Assembly: GCF_027947535.2 (NCBI RefSeq)
Contig: NZ_JAAGKO020000041.1
Span: 16,938-80,937 of the forward strand
Origin: Streptantibioticus silvisoli
GTDB taxonomy: Bacteria; Actinomycetota; Actinomycetes; Streptomycetales; Streptomycetaceae
DNA: 64,000 nucleotides
Reading direction: 5' to 3'
The translations under genes were made by a program, and so were the position numbers. This document shows, piece by piece, positions 28,928 to 37,368 of the stretch. Position 1 is the stretch's first letter; every line of letters begins with the position of its first letter. The notes beneath the pieces are model-generated. The model had not been told where the DNA came from. It did not search any database and worked only from the letters and a program-made list of their open reading frames with translations.

Positions 28928-31417
28928 CTAGAGCTTTTCCACCGGCGCGTACCGCAGCAGCAACCGCTTCGGTTTCTCGCCGCCGAAGTCGACCGTGGCC
29001 TCCGCGTTGTCACCGGCGCCCTTGACGCCGACGACCGTGCCGAGGCCGAAGGAGTCGTGGGTGACGCGGTCACCGACGGTGAGGGCGACGACGTCGCGCT
29101 CCCGGGCGCCGGTGCGGCGGGTGGCGAAGTGGTTGCTGGTGCCGCGGCCGGTGGACAGCACGGAGGAGGCGGCCGACCGGGAGACGGAGGCCGCCGGGGC
29201 GGACGGGCCGGCGCCGGTGCGCTTCCAGTCGATCAGCTCGGCGGGGATCTCCTCCAGGAATCGGGACGGTGGGTTGTACGAGGGCTGGCCCCAGGCGCTG
29301 CGCATGGTGGAACGGGTGACGTAGAGCCGTTCGCGGGCACGGGTGATGCCGACGTAGGCGAGGCGGCGTTCCTCCTCCAGCTCCTTGGTCTTGCCGAGGG
29401 CGCGCATGTGCGGGAAGACGCCGTCCTCCATGCCGGTGACGAAGACGACCGGGAACTCCAGGCCCTTGGCGGTGTGCAGCGTCATCAGCGTGATGACGCC
29501 GCCGCCCTCCTCGTCGTCCGGGATCTGGTCCGAGTCGGCGACCAGGGCGACCTGCTCCAGGAAGTCCGCCAGCGATCCCTCGGGCTGGTCCTGCTCGAAC
29601 TCCAGGGCCACGGCGGCGAGTTCCTGGAGGTTCTCGATCCGGGTCTCGTCCTGCGGGTCGGTGGAGTTCTGCAACTCCGCGAGGTAGCCGGTCTGTTCGA
29701 GGACCGCCTCCAGGACGACGGCCGGGCCGGCGCCGGACTCCACCACGGTGCGCAGCTCTTCGAGCAGGTCGTTGAAGCGCCGCACGGCGTTCAGCGACCG
29801 GGCGGCCATGCCGTACGCCTCCTCGACGCGGCGCAGCGCCTGCGGGAAGGAGATCTTCTCGCGCATCGACAGGGCGTCGATCATCGCCTCGGCGCGGTCG
29901 CCGATGCCGCGCTTGGGGACGTTGAGGATGCGGCGCAGCGGGACGGTGTCCTCGGGGTTGGACAGCACGCGCAGGTAGGCGAGGACGTCGCGGACCTCCT
30001 TGCGCTCGTAGAAGCGCACGCCGCCGACGACCTTGTAGGGCAGGCCGACGCGGATGAAGATCTCCTCGAAGACCCGGGACTGCGCGTTGGTGCGGTAGAA
30101 GATCGCCACGTCGGAGGGCTTGGCCCGGCCGGAGTCGCTGAGGCGGTCTATCTCCTCGGCGACGTAGGACGCCTCGTCGTGCTCGGTGTCGGCGACGTAG
30201 CCGGTGATGACCGGGCCCGCGCCGGCCTGGGTCCACAGGTTCTTCGGGCGGCGGCTCGCGTTGCGTTCGATGACGGCGTTGGCCGCGGTGAGGATGTTCT
30301 GCGTGGAGCGGTAGTTCTGCTCCAGCAGGATGGTGGTGGCGTCCGGGTAGTCCTCCTCGAACTGGAGGATGTTGCGGATGGTGGCGCCGCGGAACGCGTA
30401 GATGGACTGGTCGGCGTCGCCCACCACGCACAGCTCGGCCATCGCGTCGTCCGGGTCGGCGGCCGGCGGCGGCACGGCCGGGTCGGGCTCGGTGCTCGCG
30501 GGGGTGCCGACGAGTTCGCGCACCAGGGTGTACTGGGCGTGGTTGGTGTCCTGGTACTCGTCGACGAGGACGTGCCGGAAGCGCCGCCGATAGTGCCCGG
30601 CGACGTCGGGGAACGCCTGGAGCAGGTTGACGGTGGTCATGATGATGTCGTCGAAGTCGAGGGCGTTGGCCTCGCGCAGCCGGGCCTGGTAGAGCGCGTA
30701 GGCCTCGGCGAGCTTCTTCTCGAACGGGTTCTCCGCCTGGGCGGCGAAGGTCTCCTCGTCGATCAGCTCGTTCTTGAGGTTGGAGACCTTGGCGCTGAAC
30801 GACTTCGGCGGGTAGTTCTTCGGGTCGAGGTCCAGGTCGCGGCAGACCAGGGCCATCAGGCGCTTGGAGTCGGCGGCGTCGTAGATGGAGAAGCTGGACG
30901 TGAAGCCCAGGTGCTTGCTCTCGCGCCGCAGGATGCGCACGCAGGCGCTGTGGAACGTGGAGACCCACATGGCGTTGGCCCGCGGGCCGACCAGCTGCTC
31001 GACGCGTTCCTTCATCTCGCCGGCGGCCTTGTTGGTGAACGTGATGGCCAGGATCTGACCGGGGTGCACGTTGCGCGCGGCGAGCAGGTGGGCGATGCGG
31101 TGGGTGAGCACCCGGGTCTTGCCGGACCCGGCGCCGGCCACGATGAGCAGCGCGGAGCCGGAGTGCGTGACGGCGGCGCGCTGCTCGTCGTTCAGCCCCT
31201 CCAGCAGGGCGTCGGCGTCGAGGGCCGGGCGCGGGGCGCCGTCGCGGTAGTACGCGTCCCGCGGCGGAGGCGCGTCGAACCGGCCGCCGAACAGGTCGTG
31301 CGGCGCGTCGTCCGCGGCGTGGGAGTCCGCGTACTCGTGGTCGTCCGGAGGCGGCGGCGGGCCGTCCCCGGTCGGCTCCAGGGCGGCCAGGAAGCTGTCG
31401 TCGAAGAGGCTGCTCAT
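28928..31417 (-). CDS. pcrA: ATP-dependent 3'-5' DNA helicase (UvrD/Rep family)
   Basis: 829 residues. SF1A helicase for nucleotide-excision and mismatch-type repair and for clearing recombination intermediates and stalled complexes. The N-terminal 70 residues are an acidic Pro-rich extension. Then come the Q-motif region LNDEQRAAV, Walker A GAGSGKT at 95-101, motif Ia ITFTNKAAGEMKER, motif II VDEYQDTN, motif III GDADQSIYAFRGA, LEQNYRS, and motif VI VGITRARERLYVTRS. The C-terminus keeps the Tudor-like end (VGDRVTHDSFGLGTVVGVKG). ATG 31417 lies about 10 nt after a -10 element, so the transcript is nearly leaderless. Confidence 0.96.
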   Translation of the reverse strand: MSSLFDDSFLAALEPTGDGPPPPPDDHEYADSHAADDAPHDLFGGRFDAPPPRDAYYRDGAPRPALDADALLEGLNDEQRAAVTHSGSALLIVAGAGSGKTRVLTHRIAHLLAARNVHPGQILAITFTNKAAGEMKERVEQLVGPRANAMWVSTFHSACVRILRRESKHLGFTSSFSIYDAADSKRLMALVCRDLDLDPKNYPPKSFSAKVSNLKNELIDEETFAAQAENPFEKKLAEAYALYQARLREANALDFDDIIMTTVNLLQAFPDVAGHYRRRFRHVLVDEYQDTNHAQYTLVRELVGTPASTEPDPAVPPPAADPDDAMAELCVVGDADQSIYAFRGATIRNILQFEEDYPDATTILLEQNYRSTQNILTAANAVIERNASRRPKNLWTQAGAGPVITGYVADTEHDEASYVAEEIDRLSDSGRAKPSDVAIFYRTNAQSRVFEEIFIRVGLPYKVVGGVRFYERKEVRDVLAYLRVLSNPEDTVPLRRILNVPKRGIGDRAEAMIDALSMREKISFPQALRRVEEAYGMAARSLNAVRRFNDLLEELRTVVESGAGPAVVLEAVLEQTGYLAELQNSTDPQDETRIENLQELAAVALEFEQDQPEGSLADFLEQVALVADSDQIPDDEEGGGVITLMTLHTAKGLEFPVVFVTGMEDGVFPHMRALGKTKELEEERRLAYVGITRARERLYVTRSTMRSAWGQPSYNPPSRFLEEIPAELIDWKRTGAGPSAPAASVSRSAASSVLSTGRGTSNHFATRRTGARERDVVALTVGDRVTHDSFGLGTVVGVKGAGDNAEATVDFGGEKPKRLLLRYAPVEKL

Positions 31418-31426
31418 CGTCCACCG

Positions 31427-31449
31427 AGTCTAGGCGGCCGCACGGACAG
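31427..31449 (-). promoter_or_regulatory. PafBC-like promoter of pcrA
   Basis: On the minus strand CTGTCCGTG-N8-TAGACT lies right before the pcrA start. It differs from TTGTCRGTG-N8-TANNNT at two upstream bases but has the exact spacing and a full TANNNT. The ATG begins about 10 nt after the -10. Confidence 0.5.
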
Positions 31450-32040
31450 CCATGACCCGGTCCACCCCGGTACGACGAACGCCAGGCCGGAGGGGGTTCT
31501 GGGCTTCTGCGGGGGTCTGCGTTCTGCGGAGGGTCTGCGTTCTGCGGGGCCCGGGTTCCGCGGGTTCTGGGTTCCGCGGGTTCTGGGTTCCGCGGCGGCG
31601 GGCGGATCGAGGGACCGGGTGAGGGCGGTCGGCGGCGCGGGGCGGGGGCGGTGGGTCTTGGTGCGCCGGTACGCCGGTACGCCGATCGTTTTGTGCGGTG
31701 GTACGCCGATACAGCTTGTGTACCGATACGCCGATACGACTTGTGCGCCGGTACGTCCCGCAAGCCAGTGTGCCGATACGCCAATACGCCGACCGCACCG
31801 GCCGTTCCCCAAGCGCCGAGAACCGAGCACCAAGCGCGAGCGCCGAGCACGCCACCCTCCCCCGGCAGACGTTCCACCCCGGCCGTCACGCTCCGTATCC
31901 GCACCCCCCCTTTAGGACACCGGGAGATAACGGAAAAGTCGCGGCCACATCACGTCCCGGGCTTCACAGAAGCCGCACACCTTCGCTAGCGTGCTCGACC
32001 AGGCGTCCGCCCCTGACTCGGTGATGTGCCGAAACGGACT
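31450..32040. repeat. Intergenic gap with GTTCTG/CGCGG and GTAC/CCGATACG repeats
   Basis: About 31500-31600 has tandem GGGTTCTGCGG-type and GGGTTCCGCGGGTTCTG units. About 31668-31790 has many GGTACGCCG and CCGATACGCC units. Both runs are non-coding. The 3' part leads into the promoter of the riboswitch transcript (a TAGCGT-like -10 near 31987). Confidence 0.6.
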
Positions 32041-32184
32041 GCCGCCGCTGAATCCGGCCTGGCCGGAGCCGGGGACCCAACCTGTTCGACCTGGGGGTGA
32101 ATCGGCCTGCCCGCGCACCGGCGCGGACCGGCCGTAGGGCGGCCTTCCGATGCCCGAACCCGTCAGCTGACCCGGCAAGCGGTC
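32041..32184 (+). ncRNA. c-di-AMP riboswitch (ydaO/yuaA type)
   Basis: The region carries the ydaO signatures in order: CCGCCGCTGAATC, CCGGAGCCGGGGACCCAA, GGGGGTGAATCGG, a variable GC stem, GTAGGGCGGCCTTCCGA, then CGAACCCGTCAGCTGACCCGG and a closing GCAAGCGG that pairs with the 5' CCGCCGC. The ribosome site GGAAGGAG follows within about 10 nt, so ligand binding could affect either termination or ribosome access. In Streptomyces this class precedes cell-wall hydrolase genes such as rpfA, matching the NlpC/P60 gene here. Identified by motif; no covariance search was possible. Confidence 0.9.
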
Positions 32185-32201
32185 ACGGAAGGAGCGCCGT
32201 C

Positions 32202-33275
32202 ATGGCGTCGCACCGCAAGCCGCGTCCGCGTACCGCCGTCGTCACCGCACCGCGTGCGGTGATCGGGCTGACGTCGGCCGCGCTGGCGACGGTCACCCTG
32301 CTGAGCGAGAGCGCGGCCGCCGCGCCGTCGAAGCCCGAGCCGTCCGTCCAGGAGGTGCAGGCGAAGGTCGACGCGCTCAACCACCAGGCGGACACCGCGA
32401 CCCAGCGGTACAACCAGGCGCAGGCCACCACCGGCCACCAGCGGACGAAGGCGAACGCGCTGCTGAACCAAGTGGCCGCCGGCGCCGAGCAGTTGAACGC
32501 GACGAGACGCACGCTGGGCGAGTACGCGGCGGCGCAGTACCGCACGAACGGCCTGGGCCCGACCGCCACACTGCTGCTGAGCAACGATCCGCAGGCCTTC
32601 TTCGACTCGGAGAACCTGCTCAAGCGCGGCGCGGCCCAGCAGAGCAAGGTCCTGACCCGGTACGAGGATCAGATGGCCGCCACCGCCCGGCAGCGCACCC
32701 AGGCGTCGCAGAGCCTGCTGACCCTCCAGAACGCGCAGCAGAAGCTGGACACCGACCGGCGGGCGGTGCAGGACAAGCTGCGTCAGGCGCAGACCCTGCT
32801 CAACAGCCTCAACCGGCAGCAGAAGGAGCGGCTGGCCCAGCTCCAGGCGCAGCGCGAGGCCGCCGCCCGCGCCTCCGCCGCCCGGCTGGCCGCCGCCTCG
32901 CACGCCACGTCGAGCGCGTCCTACGCCACGAAGGCGGCCAGGGCCATCGCGTTCGCCAAGGCGCAGCTCGGCAAGCCGTACGTCTGGGGCGCCACCGGCC
33001 CGAACTCCTACGACTGCTCCGGCCTGGTCCAGGCGGCGTGGGCGGCGGCCGGCGTCACCCTGCCGCGCACCACGTGGGACCAGGTCGACGTCGGCACCCG
33101 CGTGGCGATATCCGACCTCGAACCGGGCGACCTGGTCTTCTACTACAGCGACATCAGCCATGTGGCGATGTACATCGGCGACGGCGAGATGATCCAGGCC
33201 CCGCACACCGGCGCGGTCATCGACATCCAGCCGGTCACCGAGATGCCGATCTACGGCGCGACCCGCCCGGCCTGA
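32202..33275 (+). CDS. Secreted NlpC/P60 peptidoglycan endopeptidase
   Basis: 357 residues. A signal peptide (about 1-40, VIGLTSAALATVTLLSESAAAA) is followed by a long coiled coil (about 45-225, heptads rich in Gln, Ala and Leu) and a C-terminal NlpC/P60 domain (about 245-357) with catalytic C272 in YDCSGLVQAAW, H319 in ISHVAMYIG and a downstream polar residue in QAPHTGAV. Such enzymes cut D-Glu/mDAP linkages in stem peptides. ATG 32202 has GGAAGGAG. It is controlled by the c-di-AMP riboswitch directly upstream and has a close paralogue at 36.1 kb without one. Confidence 0.94.
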   Translation: MASHRKPRPRTAVVTAPRAVIGLTSAALATVTLLSESAAAAPSKPEPSVQEVQAKVDALNHQADTATQRYNQAQATTGHQRTKANALLNQVAAGAEQLNATRRTLGEYAAAQYRTNGLGPTATLLLSNDPQAFFDSENLLKRGAAQQSKVLTRYEDQMAATARQRTQASQSLLTLQNAQQKLDTDRRAVQDKLRQAQTLLNSLNRQQKERLAQLQAQREAAARASAARLAAASHATSSASYATKAARAIAFAKAQLGKPYVWGATGPNSYDCSGLVQAAWAAAGVTLPRTTWDQVDVGTRVAISDLEPGDLVFYYSDISHVAMYIGDGEMIQAPHTGAVIDIQPVTEMPIYGATRPA

Positions 33276-33353
33276 CGCCTCCCGGCCGTTCCGACGAGCC
33301 ATGCGCGGCCGGTGACCCGGTGGCCGAGGTGCGGAGTGCGGAGTGCGGTGACC

Positions 33354-33437
33354 GGTGGCCGGGGTGCGGGGTGCGGTGGCCGGGGTGCGGGGTGCGGTGG
33401 CCGGGGTGCGGGGTGCGGTGGCCGGGGTGCGGGGTGC
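33354..33437. repeat. 21-bp tandem repeat x4
   Basis: Four contiguous 21-bp units beginning GGTGGCCGGGGTGCGGGG lie in the gap between the NlpC/P60 gene and the deaminase gene. Neighbouring GTGCGGA units on both sides look like decayed copies. Non-coding on present evidence. Confidence 0.85.
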
Positions 33438-33527
33438 GGGGTGCGGGCACGGTATCCGGCGCTTCCGGTAAGGGAGTTGGCGGTGGTGCCCGGACCGCCG
33501 GACCGCCCCCGCGCCGGCCGGACCGAC

Positions 33528-33980
33528 TCAGCCCAGCAGGTGCGCGTTGACCTGTCGGGCCGCCTCCGCCAGGTCGGGCAGCTCCACGACGGTCACGCCG
33601 GCGCGGGCCAGCAGCTCCACGCCGACGCAGTCCGCCACCAGCAGCGGCGGCTCGCGCCAGGCGATGACGACCCGCGGGATGCCGGCCGCCAGCACCAGCC
33701 GGGCGCACGGCACCGGACGGGAGGCGCGCTGCGAACAGGGCTCCAGCGTGCTGTAGAGCACGGCGCCCGCCAGCCGGGGATCGCCCGGCGGCAGTTTGGC
33801 CAGCGCGGCCTCCTCCGCGTGCGCCTTCGGATCGCCGCCCTCGCGGCTGAACCCGTGGGCCAGTTCGGTGCCGTCGGCGCCGACGACGACCGCGCCGACC
33901 GAGTACGCGGTGTCCGACGGCGGGCAGCCGCGGGACAGGTCGATCGCCCGCAGCATCCAGGCGTGGTCGGCGTCGGTCAC
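33528..33980 (-). CDS. CMP/dCMP-type zinc deaminase (RibD N-domain-like)
   Basis: 150 residues. The cytidine-deaminase fold is shown by the zinc and proton-shuttle residues HAE (DPKAHAEEAALAKL) and the PCSQRASRPVPC zinc cysteine pair. GTG 33980 was chosen because GAGGAG lies about 10 nt upstream; GTG 34004 has no ribosome site. The protein resembles the deaminase half of RibD, and a reductase half is encoded upstream in the same direction, so the pair may act in riboflavin-like or modified-pyrimidine chemistry. The substrate is unknown. Confidence 0.82.
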   Translation of the reverse strand: MTDADHAWMLRAIDLSRGCPPSDTAYSVGAVVVGADGTELAHGFSREGGDPKAHAEEAALAKLPPGDPRLAGAVLYSTLEPCSQRASRPVPCARLVLAAGIPRVVIAWREPPLLVADCVGVELLARAGVTVVELPDLAEAARQVNAHLLG

Positions 33981-34112
33981 CGGTGTCGTCACTCCTCGGG
34001 TCACGCTTTCGGGGGATGGGGACGGCTGATCGCGGGGGCGGGGCGGTGTCGGGGGGTGGGGCGGTGTCGGGCGTGGGGCGGTGTCGGGCGTGGGGCTGGC
34101 GGCTGGCGGGGC

Positions 34113-35036
34113 TCAGCGCGGGCGGCTGCCTTCCGGAGGCCCGTCCGTCGGCGCGTCGTCTTCCGGGGAGGGGTCATCCGGGGCGGCATCCCCCGATGCG
34201 GTGTCCTCCGGTGCGGCATCCCCCGATGCGGAGCCCTCCGGTGCGGCACCCTCCGACGGAACGCCCCCCGGCGCAGCACCCCCCGGCGCGGCATCCTCCG
34301 GAGGAACGCCCCCCGCGTCCCCCGTCCGGAGGACATCCTCCGGTGCGGCGTCCTCCGGTTCGCGGTCCTTCGGTGCCAGGCGGAGCAGGACGACGTCGCC
34401 GACGACGTCCGCGCCCAGCAGGCGCATGCGGGAGGCGGGGCCGCCGGGATACTCCGCGGTGCCCAGGAAACGCGGCGCGGCGGCGTCGCCGACCAGCACC
34501 GGGGCGACGGCCAGTTGGATCTCGTCGGCCAGGTCGCCGGCGACGAGCTGGGTGTGCACGGTCTGGCCGCCCTCCACCATCAGCCGCCGCACGCCGCGCC
34601 GGCCGAGTTCGTCCAGCAGCGCGCCCCAGTCGATCACCGGCCCGGTGCTCACCACCTCCGCCAGCCCGCCGAGCCGGTCGCGCAGCGCGTCCGCGGTGGC
34701 GTCGACGGTGAAGACCAGCTTGTCGCCGCCGCTGTGCCAGAGCCGCAGGTGGGACGCCAGGCCGCCGGAGGCGGTCACGGTCACCTTCAGCGGGTGCTCG
34801 GGCAGACCCCGGCGGACGCGCTCGGCCCGCCGTTCGGCGGAGGCGACCAGGAGCCGGGAGTCGTCGCTGCGCAGGGTGTTGGCGCCGACCAGGATGGCGT
34901 CGCTGTCCGCCCGCAGCGCGTCGACCCGTTCGAAATCCTCGGGACCGGACAGCATCAGGCGGTCCGGTCCGGTGTCGTCCAGGTGACCGTCGAGGCTGAC
35001 GGCGGCCGACAGCAGGACGTGCGGGCGGCCGGTCAC
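34113..35036 (-). CDS. RibD C-terminal-type reductase (dihydrofolate reductase fold) with repeat tail
   Basis: 307 residues from GTG 35036. Residues 1-220 have the RibD_C fold: HVLLSAAVSLDGHLDD, the substrate loop LRADSDAILVGANTLRSDDSRLLV, and VRRLMVEGGQTVHTQLVAGDLADEIQLAVAPVLVGD. Family members reduce the ribose of pyrimidine intermediates with NADPH. Residues about 222-307 are an acidic PEDAAPGGAAPGG-type pentapeptide repeat tail with no known fold. It overlaps a tiny upstream ORF by 4 bp and precedes the deaminase gene, suggesting split RibD-like partners. Confidence 0.82.
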   Translation of the reverse strand: MTGRPHVLLSAAVSLDGHLDDTGPDRLMLSGPEDFERVDALRADSDAILVGANTLRSDDSRLLVASAERRAERVRRGLPEHPLKVTVTASGGLASHLRLWHSGGDKLVFTVDATADALRDRLGGLAEVVSTGPVIDWGALLDELGRRGVRRLMVEGGQTVHTQLVAGDLADEIQLAVAPVLVGDAAAPRFLGTAEYPGGPASRMRLLGADVVGDVVLLRLAPKDREPEDAAPEDVLRTGDAGGVPPEDAAPGGAAPGGVPSEGAAPEGSASGDAAPEDTASGDAAPDDPSPEDDAPTDGPPEGSRPR

Positions 35037-35197
35037 GATCCGCCGGCCCGCGTGCCGCCCACCGGTACCGGGCCGAGTCCGGCCGGCACCGCACGCCGGC
35101 CGTCGGGACCGCCCGGCCCGGGGTCGTCGGACGCGTCCAGGTCCATCACCGGCCGGGCGGTCCGGACGGTTCGCCGCGATGCGATCAGGTCAGCCAT
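35033..35197 (-). CDS. Possible 54-residue ORF coupled to the RibD-like reductase
   Basis: An uninterrupted 54-codon frame from ATG 35197 (MADLIASRRTVRTARPVMDL) ends in TGA at 35033 and overlaps the reductase start as GTGA. It is Gly/Pro/Arg-rich with no known motif, and its ribosome site is weak. The 4-bp overlap is the main argument. It may be a leader ORF or chance. Confidence 0.35.
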   Translation of the reverse strand: MADLIASRRTVRTARPVMDLDASDDPGPGGPDGRRAVPAGLGPVPVGGTRAGGS

Positions 35198-35385
35198 GAC
35201 GGAAGTCTCTCACCGCGGCCCCGCCTCGGGCGGCGCAGGCGGGGAGGCGAAGCCGGTGGGTGATCAACGTCCGTGGGAACGGCGGGAGTTCGGATCGGCC
35301 GACGGCGCCGACGGCACCGAAGGGGTCGGACCCCGGCGCGGACCAGGCTCTCGCGGCGGCCGACGCCGTCCGTCGCAGACGTCGG

Positions 35386-35745
35386 TCAGGTCCACAGCAC
35401 GGCGATGAAGATGTTCGCCGCGGTGAGGGCTCCGACGGCGGTGACCAGGGAGCGGTCCACCGTCTCGTCGTCACGCTTGACGTAGACCAGTCCGAGGACG
35501 ACCACCAGGATCGCCACCTTCAGACCGATCTTGAACGGGCTCAGGTGCACGTGCTGGGCCTGCGTGATGCCGACCAGGATGATGCCGGTCACCAGCATGG
35601 TGAGCGCGCCCCACAGCATGGCCGGGACCATCCGCGTCGGCTGGCCGGCCTTCGCCAGCGGCGGCAGCTGAGTCAGCACGCCGCCGAGCAGCGCGGCGAT
35701 ACCGATGATGTGCAGGCCGACGAAAAGATGAAGAAGCACGTCCAT
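35386..35745 (-). CDS. Small four-helix integral membrane protein
   Basis: 119 residues with four hydrophobic segments: LLHLFVGLHIIGIAALLGGV (4-23), AMLWGALTMLVTGIILVGI (42-60), FKIGLKVAILVVVLGLVYV (71-89) and LVTAVGALTAANIFIAVLW (100-118). Conserved actinobacterial small membrane proteins have this pattern, but I cannot name a function. A His and a Glu-Asp pair in loops (HVHL, KRDDETVD) are the only polar features. It is divergent from the second NlpC/P60 gene. Confidence 0.75.
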   Translation of the reverse strand: MDVLLHLFVGLHIIGIAALLGGVLTQLPPLAKAGQPTRMVPAMLWGALTMLVTGIILVGITQAQHVHLSPFKIGLKVAILVVVLGLVYVKRDDETVDRSLVTAVGALTAANIFIAVLWT

Positions 35746-36079
35746 GCCCGGAGCCTAACCAGCCTTCCCACGGCCCTTGCCCGCACCCCCGGCCCGCCTC
35801 CGTCCGCGCCCCCGGCCCGCTTCCGTCCGCGCCCGCGATCCGCCTCCGTTTCACCTCCGCACGCCCCGTCCCACCATCGCCGACGGTCGTCTCCGGTCCC
35901 GGTTCACGCAACGGGAGCGCCGGTACGTTCAATCACGTTCAGGAGTCGGTCGATTACCGCCAGTCCTGGTCGGCGGCGCATGGCGGGGTGGGCGCCGGGG
36001 CTAGCGTCCTACTCCGGCGGGAGCGGGCAACGCCCCCGCAGGCAGCCGGACAGTGACGTAACGAGGAGCGGTGGAACCC
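35746..36079. other. Divergent promoter region of the second NlpC/P60 gene
   Basis: 334 bp. Contains a CTAGCGT-type -10 near 36001 that resembles the one before the first NlpC/P60 gene, but none of the ydaO riboswitch signatures. No gene was seen. Confidence 0.5.
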
Positions 36080-37180
36080 GTGGCAGCTCACGCGAAACCC
36101 TCGGCGAAGGCTTCGATGCCGCACCGAAAACGCCGGCGGAACACCGCGTCGGCGAACACCGCGCGCACGGCGGTGACCATCGCGGTCGCCGGAGCGGTGT
36201 CGGCCACCGGCTTCACCGAGACCGGACAGGCGGCGGCGCGGCCCACGCCCGAGCAGGTCAGGCAGCGGGTCGACAAGCTGTACCAGCAGGCCGAGGCGGC
36301 CACCCAGAAGTACGACGGCGCCCAGGCGAAGGCGGACCGGATGCGCGGCCGGCTCGGCGTTCTCCAGGACCAGTTGGCACGCCGGACCCAGCAGACGAAC
36401 GCCTCCCGCGACCAGCTCGGCTGGCTGGCCGCCGAGCGGTACCGCACCGGCGGCGAGGACCCCACGCTGCAACTGCTCCTGACCGCCGGCCCCGGCCAGT
36501 ACCTGGAACGCGCCGAGATGCTGGCGCGGGCCAACGCCGCCGAGGCCGCGTCGGTGCGCAAGCTGAGCGCCCAGGAGGCCGTGCAGCGCGAGGCCAGGGA
36601 CCGGGCGGCGCAGCAGTTGTCGGCGATCAACGCCACCGAGAAGCAACTGGACGCCGACAAGAAGGCCGTTGACGGCCGGCTCGGCGAGGCCGAACGGCTG
36701 CTGGGCCTGGTCGGCGCGCGGCAGCGGGCCGCCATCGTGGCCGCCGACCCCGGCGCGCCCGCCCCCGACGCCGCCTCCCCCGCCTCCGCCGCGTATCCCC
36801 CGCTCGCGCCGCCGCCCTCCGGCGCGCCGAGCGCGCGGGCCGCGGCGGCCGTCGCGTTCGCCTACGCGCAACTCGGCAAGCCCTACGCCTGGGGCGCCAC
36901 CGGCCCGTCCGCCTACGACTGCTCCGGCCTCACGCAGGCCGCGTGGGCCGCCGCCGGCGTCACGCTGCCCCGGACCACCTACAGCCAGATCAACGCCGGC
37001 TCCCGGGTCGACCGGTCCCAACTGCGGCCCGGCGACCTGGTGTTCTACTACGCCGGCGTCAGCCACGTGGCGATCTACGTCGGCCACGGCCAGATCATCC
37101 ACGCACCCCATCCCGGTGCCGAGGTCCGCCTGGCACCGGTGAACGAGATGCCGTTCGTCGGCGCGTCCCGCCCGGCGTGA
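36080..37180 (+). CDS. Secreted NlpC/P60 peptidoglycan endopeptidase (paralogue)
   Basis: 366 residues from GTG 36080 (GAGGAG 11 nt upstream; GTG 36071 is too close to it). Signal peptide (about 25-55, TAVTIAVAGAVSATGF), coiled coil (about 55-215), a Pro/Ala linker, and a C-terminal NlpC/P60 domain with C281 (YDCSGLTQAAW) and H329 (GVSHVAIYVG). It shares the domain order and the LPRTT and RPGDLVFYY blocks with the 32.2-kb enzyme but has no c-di-AMP riboswitch, so the pair may be regulated differently. Confidence 0.93.
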   Translation: MAAHAKPSAKASMPHRKRRRNTASANTARTAVTIAVAGAVSATGFTETGQAAARPTPEQVRQRVDKLYQQAEAATQKYDGAQAKADRMRGRLGVLQDQLARRTQQTNASRDQLGWLAAERYRTGGEDPTLQLLLTAGPGQYLERAEMLARANAAEAASVRKLSAQEAVQREARDRAAQQLSAINATEKQLDADKKAVDGRLGEAERLLGLVGARQRAAIVAADPGAPAPDAASPASAAYPPLAPPPSGAPSARAAAAVAFAYAQLGKPYAWGATGPSAYDCSGLTQAAWAAAGVTLPRTTYSQINAGSRVDRSQLRPGDLVFYYAGVSHVAIYVGHGQIIHAPHPGAEVRLAPVNEMPFVGASRPA

Positions 37181-37368
37181 GCCCGTCGGCCCCGACGCCG
37201 GCCGCCGGTGCGGTACGCGGCGCCGGCGTCGTCCTGCCGGACCTCCCAGGTGGGCGCGATCCTGCCGTCGCCGCCGGCCCAGCGGTCCGCGCTCAAGCGT
37301 CCGCGCTCAGCGGTCCGCACTCAGCAGGCCGCGCGTTCCACCGCGTTCCGTCGCGCAGGCGCAGGGCG

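Noticed and set aside
33354..33437. Possible CRISPR array
   Set aside because: The units are contiguous with no spacers, and no cas genes are in the window; it is a simple tandem repeat.
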